From NCBI GenBank assembly GCA_964391725.1, contig CAYMNB010000030.1, positions 1-26,023 of the forward strand: a stretch of 26,023 nt of DNA. Direction: 5' to 3'. Below are positions 21,867-26,023 of this stretch, piece by piece. Each line of letters starts with the position of its first letter. Positions within the stretch are counted from its first letter, which is position 1. Source of the stretch: SpSt-1165 sp964391725 (GTDB lineage Bacteria; Chloroflexota; Anaerolineae; Anaerolineales; Anaerolineaceae). The notes beneath the pieces were generated by a model, which was given only the letters and a program-made list of their open reading frames with translations, did no database searches and was not told the DNA's origin. The translations under genes were made by a program, and so were the position numbers.

Positions 21867-22856
21867 TTATTTCCCGTTGCCGTTGCTGCCGCCCTGATTG
21901 TTGTCCTCATAGCCGGGGGCTTTTTCTTGCTGGCCGCCGTTCTGCGCGCCGTTATCGCTACCAGTACCGGCATCCTCGAGCCACCCGCCACCGCTATCTT
22001 CTGGTTTGCCCTGCTGCGGTTCGGGATATTCACCGGTGTAACCGTTGCCGGTTTCACTGCCAGCACCTTCCGGCTGATCAATGCGCAGTTGTTCACGAAT
22101 CTGTTCAGCGGTCATCAGTTGTTCGCTGATCATGCAACCGCCGCCTTCGCACACTTCGCGGCTGCATTCTTCTGTGGTGCAATCCATCAGACGGATCTGC
22201 TGACGAAGTACGGAGCGGGTCTGGGTCATCAGCGCATCCTCGGGGGCGTTGGTCAGTTTCATCTCCTGCGCCATCAAGCGGCTCTGCACACGGGCTTGCG
22301 CCAGCAAAGGATCTTCGCAGGATTCGGTCAACTGGCTTGCCATCCACAGATGGGTGAGTAAAACCAGCCTGAGTTCCTGATCGAATGGCACACCTGCCGC
22401 CAACAAGGTGACCATTTCATCCGCCCGGCGGTCTGCCATATCAAGGTGCAGCGCCAGTTGTTTGTCAGGCTGGCTCGTCAGGTCAAGCCGCACCTCTTCA
22501 CTCCAGCGTTTCAACGGATAGAGGGCTTCATCCGGCAGGGCAGATTGGGATGCCATCACGGTGCCTGCGCCGGCGCCGCCCAACAAGATAGTAACTGCTA
22601 TAAGGATACTGATAATTTTGACTGTCATAGAACATGTCCTCCAACGATAGACCAGGGAATTGTTGCTGGTCTTTTGCTGGTTAAGACGCTGTTGTTGTGA
22701 AAAAGTTACGCTTTGCGGCCGCGCTTGCTGAATTTGGGTAAGAAATTCATTCTTCAAGCGCCGCTGCACCTCTGGCTGCAATGACGGTGTTTGCCGGGCA
22801 GCCTCGAAAGCAGCCAGTACGTCATCATTAAGGGGGGTTGGGTTATTTTTCTTCAT
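21867..22856 (-). CDS. DUF5667-type single-pass membrane protein, putative anti-sigma factor
   Basis: A 329-aa protein. Residues 1-77 are hydrophilic and presumably cytoplasmic, 78-98 form one membrane segment (KIISILIAVTILLGGAGAG), and 103-200 resemble the DUF5667 domain (SALPDEALYPLKRWSEEVRLDLT). A Cys-x4-Cys-x4-Cys-x4-Cys cluster (226, 231, 236, 241) follows, and the last 65 residues are a Gly/Asn/Glu low-complexity tail. The start overlaps the sigma gene stop by 4 nt (ATGA), so they are translationally coupled. Anti-sigma function is inferred from this pairing and topology; I see no standard zinc-binding anti-sigma domain. Inside the gene lie an ECF-like promoter (22685-22709) and a strong Shine-Dalgarno before Met77. 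Confidence 0.88.
   Translation of the reverse strand: MKKNNPTPLNDDVLAAFEAARQTPSLQPEVQRRLKNEFLTQIQQARPQSVTFSQQQRLNQQKTSNNSLVYRWRTCSMTVKIISILIAVTILLGGAGAGTVMASQSALPDEALYPLKRWSEEVRLDLTSQPDKQLALHLDMADRRADEMVTLLAAGVPFDQELRLVLLTHLWMASQLTESCEDPLLAQARVQSRLMAQEMKLTNAPEDALMTQTRSVLRQQIRLMDCTTEECSREVCEGGGCMISEQLMTAEQIREQLRIDQPEGAGSETGNGYTGEYPEPQQGKPEDSGGGWLEDAGTGSDNGAQNGGQQEKAPGYEDNNQGGSNGNGK
22628..22642 (-). promoter_or_regulatory. Strong internal Shine-Dalgarno and in-frame ATG
   Basis: On the minus strand GGAGG (22642-22638) stands 9 nt ahead of an in-frame ATG (22628-22626), Met77 of the DUF5667-type protein, directly before its membrane segment. Initiation here would give a 253-aa form lacking the cytoplasmic part. 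This site is better than the one before the annotated start, which depends on coupling. Confidence 0.5.
22685..22709 (-). promoter_or_regulatory. ECF-sigma-type promoter motif inside the anti-sigma gene
   Basis: Minus strand GTAAC (22709-22705), 16-nt spacer, CGTC (22688-22685) continuing TTAA. Sequence and spacing copy the motif in front of the sigma gene (23419-23443). It encodes residues SVTFSQQQRLN here, so chance from codon use must be considered. Confidence 0.5.
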
Positions 22857-23404
22857 TTTTCCGTCTCCTGCGGATGCATGATCCGCTGTAACTGTTGAAT
22901 TGCGCGAAACTGCAGAGATTTAATCGCACCGATGGTCTTGCCCATCGCAGCGGCGCACTCCTCCAGGCTCCATTCTTCAATGTAGCGCAGGGCGATCACC
23001 TGCTGCTGGGCGGCGGGCAGTTCCCGCAATGCTTGACCCAGCGCCTTTCGGCGTTCGCCGAGTTCAGCCTGCTGCTCGGGCCCGGGCTGCGGGTCGCCCA
23101 ACCACTGCTCATCGAAGTCAACGGGCGGCGCCGGTTCACGGCGTGCCTGGTCAATGAGGAAGTTGTGCGCTGTGCGATAAAGATACGCCCGCAGGCTGGT
23201 GTTAATGATCGGTTTTGAACGGCGCAGGACCTGCAAAAAACGCGCAAAGGTCTCGGTGACACAATCTTCTGCCAGGTGAATGTTGCCGGTGCGGTAGAGG
23301 GCATAGCGATACAGGGGCGAACTGTAGGTATCAAAAATGTCAACCAAAGCCCCTGTGTCCCATTGCTGGGCGCGTTGTAGAAGCTGCTGTTCCTGTACGT
23401 CCAT
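22853..23404 (-). CDS. ECF-family RNA polymerase sigma factor
   Basis: A 183-aa group IV sigma factor. Region 2 (about 22-90) includes the core-binding helix LAEDCVTETFARFLQ and the -10-reading part YLYRTAHNFLIDQARR. Region 4 (about 123-177) has the helix-turn-helix LPAAQQQVIALRYIEEWSLEECAAAMGKTIGAIKSLQFRAI that reads the -35 box. The linker contains a short acidic/proline stretch. The ATG at 23404 is fixed by an in-frame TAA two codons upstream. The anti-sigma-like gene follows with a 4-nt overlap. An ECF-type promoter motif directly upstream and an extended -10 housekeeping promoter behind it suggest basal plus self-activated expression. Confidence 0.96.
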   Translation of the reverse strand: MDVQEQQLLQRAQQWDTGALVDIFDTYSSPLYRYALYRTGNIHLAEDCVTETFARFLQVLRRSKPIINTSLRAYLYRTAHNFLIDQARREPAPPVDFDEQWLGDPQPGPEQQAELGERRKALGQALRELPAAQQQVIALRYIEEWSLEECAAAMGKTIGAIKSLQFRAIQQLQRIMHPQETEK

Positions 23405-23418
23405 CGTTTACCCATTAA

Positions 23419-23443
23419 GACGGAAAAAGTGTGAAAAAGTTAC
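23419..23443 (-). promoter_or_regulatory. Putative autoregulated ECF promoter of the sigma gene
   Basis: Minus strand GTAAC (23443-23439), 16-nt spacer with two CTTTTTC repeats, CGTC (23422-23419) then TTAA. An AAC-type -35 and a CGTC -10 at this spacing are hallmarks of many ECF promoters. Transcription would start about 10 nt before the start codon. Confidence 0.65.
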
Positions 23444-23473
23444 GAAATGACAGTAAGAAATGCTACATGGATG

Positions 23474-23496
23474 GATTCATTGTAGCAAAATGAATC
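23474..23496 (-). promoter_or_regulatory. Housekeeping extended -10 promoter within an inverted repeat
   Basis: Minus strand TGC-TACAAT, with the -10 at 23484-23479, about 75 nt upstream of the sigma gene. Perfect 7-bp arms GATTCAT (23474-23480) and ATGAATC (23490-23496) straddle the -10, as an operator would. Confidence 0.45.
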
Positions 23497-23652
23497 AAAA
23501 TGATGACATTAATCGGGTACACCTGCATAGACGATGGCTTCGATCAGGCAGCACCAATCTGTTTTCGGACAGCCGCCTCTTCCGTTGACCCCTTAAGATA
23601 TCCTCATATCTCAAAGGTCTTTTTTACTCTATACCCCCATATCCCCAATCTT

Positions 23653-23679
23653 TTGCAACGCATCCCCGCTTGTGATACT
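23653..23679 (+). promoter_or_regulatory. Weak promoter candidate for the AKR remnant/esterase unit
   Basis: TTGCAA (23653-23658), 15-nt spacer, GATACT (23674-23679) preceded by TGT. The short spacer makes it tentative. The remainder of 23500-23720 holds no gene that I can support, only a weak AGATAT/ATATCT inverted repeat at 23596-23611. Confidence 0.3.
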
Positions 23680-23721
23680 GTTAAGCCAGATTATTTTACA
23701 GTGAGAAATTAGTTTTAAAAA

Positions 23722-23763
23722 GGGAGTGTTCCCATGAACTATCGAACCTTTAGGAGCACTCCC
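23722..23763 (+). repeat. 11-bp inverted repeat spanning the start of the AKR remnant
   Basis: GGGAGTGTTCC (23722-23732) pairs with GGAGCACTCCC (23753-23763) with one G-U wobble and a 20-nt loop that contains the start codon. In mRNA this would hide the AAAGGGAG ribosome-binding site. It could also mark the ends involved in the deletion. Confidence 0.4.
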
Positions 23764-23845
23764 CGCGCTGGATAACGCCGCCAAGGCTGCCATCTGCGAC
23801 ATCTATAACCGCTACATCTGTAAACAGGCGCATCAGCGCTGGTGA
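23734..23845 (+). pseudogene. Internally deleted aldo/keto reductase remnant
   Basis: An ATG with AAAGGGAG upstream reads MNYRT, then in the next frame LGALPALDNAAKAAICDIYN and RYICKQAHQRW before a stop. MNYRTLG is a typical aldo/keto reductase N-terminus, and IYNRYI..xxHQRW is like the C-terminus of one AKR subgroup. Roughly 280 residues between them are missing, and there is a one-base frame change at the CCTTTAGG junction. The open frame from the ATG itself encodes only 13 aa. I read this as an AKR gene reduced to its two ends; assembly collapse is the alternative. Family assignment is from memory of the motifs. Confidence 0.5.
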
Positions 23846-23873
23846 GAAGCGCCACACATATAAAGGAGACATC

Positions 23874-25022
23874 ATGACAGAAGGATACTACCAGCATCTC
23901 GGCATTTTCAGTGATTGGGCGGCCAAAGCCGCCTCCGAATCGCCCTTGCGTCCGCTGTCGCAGCCCGGCGCGGCGACTTATCAACAGGTGCGGGACACCC
24001 TCGGCTTTTGCTTCAGCAACGAGCAGCCGCAGGAGGTGTGCATCGATGCCCAATGGGAGCGCGACGGTGTGGCAGGACAGGCCATCTCCTGGTCAGTCGG
24101 TTACGGCCCGCGCAGCGCAGCCTGGCTGTTGAAACCAGCCGGCGTCAACAGGACTCTGCCGGGTGTGGTCGCCCTGCATGACCATGGCGGATTCAAATTT
24201 TTCGGCAAAGAAAAGATCGCCGTCGGACCCGAAGACCTACCCGATTACATCAACGATTACTGGTTCTCTTACTACGGCGGTCGCGCCTACGCCAACGCCC
24301 TCGCGCTGGAAGGCTTTGCTGTGCTGGTGCCGGATACTTTCTTATGGGGCAGCCGCCGCTTCCCGCAGGAGGTAATGGACAACAGCTTTGCGCCTGCCTT
24401 CGCCGTTCTGTCGGGCGAATCGCTCGAACACGGCATCCCGGCTGAGGTGGCAGAATACAATTTTTTGGCAGGGCTGCATGAACACGAAGTAGAGAAATAT
24501 TGCCACTTGCTGGGCACCACCCTGGCAGGTGTGGTGGCTTACGAAGACCGCGTGGCGGTCAACTACCTGCTTTCACGCCCAGATGTGCGCCCCGGCGGGG
24601 TGGGTTGTGTGGGGTTGTCGGGCGGCGGCTGCCGCGCCGGTTTGCTGCAAGCCACCTGCGATGACATCAAAGCCGCGGTGGTGGTGGGCATGATGAGCAC
24701 GCATGAGGGCTTGCTGGATCACAATGTACGCTCGCACACCTGGATGTTCCTGCCCGCTGGCTGGGCGCGCTTTGGCGACTGGCCTGACCTGGTGGCATGC
24801 CGCGCGCCCTCTCCCCTGCTGGTGCAATATGATAATGAAGATGACCTATTCACGCTGGAAGGCATGCAAGCCGCAGACCGGCGCCTTGCCGAACATTACG
24901 CCCACATGGGGCAGCCTGACCATTACACCGGCGAATTCTATCCCGGCCCGCACAAGTTTGATGTGGAGATGCAGGCCAGCGCCTTCGCCTGGCTCAAACG
25001 CCACCTGACAGAAACCTTATAA
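23874..25022 (+). CDS. Alpha/beta hydrolase, dienelactone-hydrolase/acetyl-xylan-esterase-like
   Basis: A 382-aa alpha/beta hydrolase. The oxyanion-side segment VVALHDHGGFKFFGKEK (98-114), the nucleophile elbow GLSGGG with Ser249, a likely acid in YDNEDDLF (about 329-336) and the catalytic histidine in PGPHKFD near the C-terminus are all present. Overall it resembles the Abhydrolase_7/acetyl-xylan-esterase-like group with an extended N-terminal region; there is no signal peptide, so it is cytoplasmic. The ester substrate is unknown. AAAGGAG lies about 7 nt upstream of the ATG. The deleted aldo/keto reductase relic ends 28 nt upstream, suggesting the two once formed an operon. A good terminator follows. 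Confidence 0.92.
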   Translation: MTEGYYQHLGIFSDWAAKAASESPLRPLSQPGAATYQQVRDTLGFCFSNEQPQEVCIDAQWERDGVAGQAISWSVGYGPRSAAWLLKPAGVNRTLPGVVALHDHGGFKFFGKEKIAVGPEDLPDYINDYWFSYYGGRAYANALALEGFAVLVPDTFLWGSRRFPQEVMDNSFAPAFAVLSGESLEHGIPAEVAEYNFLAGLHEHEVEKYCHLLGTTLAGVVAYEDRVAVNYLLSRPDVRPGGVGCVGLSGGGCRAGLLQATCDDIKAAVVVGMMSTHEGLLDHNVRSHTWMFLPAGWARFGDWPDLVACRAPSPLLVQYDNEDDLFTLEGMQAADRRLAEHYAHMGQPDHYTGEFYPGPHKFDVEMQASAFAWLKRHLTETL

Positions 25023-25043
25023 GTACTGTGGACAACGAAAAAC

Positions 25044-25073
25044 CCGCTGTTGAGAAATCACAGCGGATTTTTT
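25044..25073 (+). terminator. Rho-independent terminator after the esterase gene
   Basis: CCGCTGT (25044-25050) pairs with ACAGCGG (25060-25066) around a 9-nt loop, followed by a run of six T (25068-25073). It is 21 nt past the stop codon. Confidence 0.85.
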
Positions 25074-25145
25074 ATACCTGAAAGCACGGCTAATTAGACC
25101 CGACCTGAAGGCGGATCGAATTAAACACCAGCACCAGCAGAGCGA

Positions 25146-25403
25146 TTACTCCTCAGAGGTTTCAAAGGTGACAAACTCGTTGCGGAAATTGACATTGTCA
25201 ACCCGCCAGCCGGCCTCCAGCCAGGCTTGCGCACATTCATGCGCCTTGTGGATATCATTGGTCCACCAACGCGCGTCAGTGCGGGCTGCAAAAGGAAGCG
25301 GTTCGTTTATGATCTCCTCGATCTCTTTAAAAGGAACAGTGATCACGGAGTGGTAGCGTTTGGTGTGGTCAAGATATTTAATCAATGCAGCGGTATCGGG
25401 CAT
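25146..25403 (-). CDS. Small conserved-type protein, 85 aa (DUF7662-like)
   Basis: An 85-aa soluble protein. The segment FKEIEEIINEPLPFAARTDARWWTN and the following AQAWLEAGWRVDNVNFRNEFVTFE match a pattern I know from small domains (LP..AR....WW.N......AWL.AGW.V......V.F), sometimes fused to nucleases or DNA-binding domains and annotated as DUF7662 or similar. Its function is not known to me. The ATG at 25403 is chosen because AAGGAGG lies 6 nt upstream; a longer in-frame ATG at 25436 would contain that site. It is convergent with the esterase gene and monocistronic. Confidence 0.75.
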   Translation of the reverse strand: MPDTAALIKYLDHTKRYHSVITVPFKEIEEIINEPLPFAARTDARWWTNDIHKAHECAQAWLEAGWRVDNVNFRNEFVTFETSEE

Positions 25404-25436
25404 TTCATCCTCCTTCTTCGATTGCTGAAAAATCAC

Positions 25437-25833
25437 AATTTCCCACGGCGCAGCTACCGGGGATTTGATCGATCATGATGTTGGGTGTGGGGGTGTATAG
25501 AAAATTGGTGCAGAAAATTGGCAAATGCCGCCTGTTGTTATTAATTATACCGAATTCAGGCAGTTGATTCAATCACGAATCGCAACGATTACCCACTGAC
25601 CATACTCCAACCATATATTCCAGCTTGTATATTAGGCGTCTCGTTTTCGTAATATGCAAAGAGCCATTCTATCCTGCCTTTAACAAACCAGTGAAAGAAT
25701 ACTCAATCTTAACAAATACCAACAAAACTCTAATTTTAATGTTCAGAATGGTTACAAATCGCTTATACACAGTCTCTAAGATAGAGACATTCGCAAATTT
25801 AAATCATTTCTATATAACAAATAGGAGAAAGTA
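25437..25833. other. 397-bp AT-rich intergenic region between divergent genes
   Basis: No gene is supported here. It holds a minus-strand promoter (25544-25572) and, nearer the lipoprotein gene, a perfect 7-3-7 palindrome GTCTCTA-AGA-TAGAGAC (25772-25788), possibly an operator or a 5'-UTR hairpin. The stretch 25600-25820 is clearly richer in A+T than the flanking genes. Confidence 0.6.
25544..25572 (-). promoter_or_regulatory. Promoter pointing to the 85-aa gene
   Basis: Minus strand TTGAAT (25572-25567), 17-nt spacer, TATAAT (25549-25544). It is near consensus. The leader to the start codon would be about 130 nt. Confidence 0.7.
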
Positions 25834-26023
25834 ATGAAAAAGAGTATTGTTTTAGGTTTAGTTTTGGCGCTGGTGTTGATCATCGGTGCCTGTGCGCCCC
25901 AGGCGACACCCGAAGTTGTTGCGGAACCCACCGCGGTACCTACCCTGGAACCCGAACCAACTGAAGAACCCTCCAACACGATCGTCGACATCGCTGTCAA
26001 TGACGGTCGCTTCACCACATTGG
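25834..26023 (+). CDS. Fasciclin-domain lipoprotein, 5' part only
   Basis: The first 63 residues of a gene cut by the window edge. The signal peptide MKKSIVLGLVLALVLIIGAC carries lipobox IGAC with Cys20, followed by a Pro/Glu/Thr/Val spacer (TPEVVAEPTAVPTLEPEPTEE). The start of a domain reads NTIVDIAVNDGRFTTL, the typical opening of a FAS1/fasciclin adhesion domain. Lipid-anchored fasciclin proteins with this linker style are frequent in Anaerolineae. AGGAG (25823-25827) is 6 nt before the ATG. The domain call rests on 16 residues, so it is tentative. Confidence 0.8.
   Translation, partial: MKKSIVLGLVLALVLIIGACAPQATPEVVAEPTAVPTLEPEPTEEPSNTIVDIAVNDGRFTTL

Noticed and set aside
21825..22361. 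A plus-strand frame that looks hydrophobic and membrane-like
   Set aside because: It is the complement of the anti-sigma-like gene's Gln/Glu/Gly-rich C-terminal part, which mirrors into Leu/Ala/Phe. No start signal is present and the terminator at 21811-21837 points the other way.

Overview
The window looks like a chromosomal contig from an uncultured or little-studied bacterium of the phylum Chloroflexota, most likely class Anaerolineae. This is an inference from gene style: short lipoprotein signal peptides followed by Pro/Glu/Thr-rich linkers, the start of a fasciclin-type lipoprotein, a DUF5667-type protein paired with an ECF sigma factor, and many single-gene housekeeping-promoter units. 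No rRNA or other phylogenetic marker is present. A run of 100 N (14999-15098) shows this is a draft scaffold.

Layout. 1-262: a rho-independent terminator and a CAU-anticodon tRNA on the minus strand. 325-3789: a very large minus-strand protein (1154 aa) of unrecognised family that looks carbohydrate-active. 3972-6615: an MFS permease, then a bis-heme ferric-reductase-like flavocytochrome with a Fur-box-like palindrome upstream. 6909-8315: an orphan dihydrolipoamide dehydrogenase. 8545-10643: an OmpR-type two-component system. 10648-12231: a GAF protein with a degenerate GGDEF domain. 12347-13020: an internally deleted ISNCY-like insertion sequence with both ends preserved, abutting the 3' end of an aminoglycoside-nucleotidyltransferase-like gene (12994-13812). 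13998-15170: an SDR oxidoreductase and a ThuA-like protein broken by the gap. 15259-17214: an FmdB-type zinc ribbon, an Eis-like GNAT acetyltransferase and a 51-aa membrane peptide. 17379-18072: an AbrB/PIN toxin-antitoxin pair. 18146-20526: an AGE-like lipoprotein convergent with a phosphotriesterase-family hydrolase. 20640-21719: an EamA permease with a 24-histidine tail. 21867-23404: a DUF5667 putative anti-sigma protein and its ECF sigma factor. 23734-25022: what looks like the two ends of a deleted aldo/keto reductase gene, then a dienelactone-hydrolase-like esterase. 25146-25403: a small DUF-type protein. 25834-end: a fasciclin-like lipoprotein cut by the window.

How the genes work together. 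Most units are unrelated neighbours rather than a pathway. The real functional couples are the response regulator/histidine kinase, the antitoxin/toxin, the sigma/anti-sigma pair and the SDR/ThuA operon. The most striking regulatory signal is in the sigma locus. A bipartite motif GTAAC-N16-CGTCTTAA occurs once in front of the sigma gene and once, with identical spacing and a shared 15-nt block, inside the anti-sigma coding sequence. The internal copy lies about 60 nt ahead of a strong internal Shine-Dalgarno and an in-frame ATG at the start of the transmembrane segment. This suggests an autoregulated sigma factor that could also drive a shortened anti-sigma isoform. I did not find a CRISPR array, prophage, large defence island or an obviously new multi-gene system.
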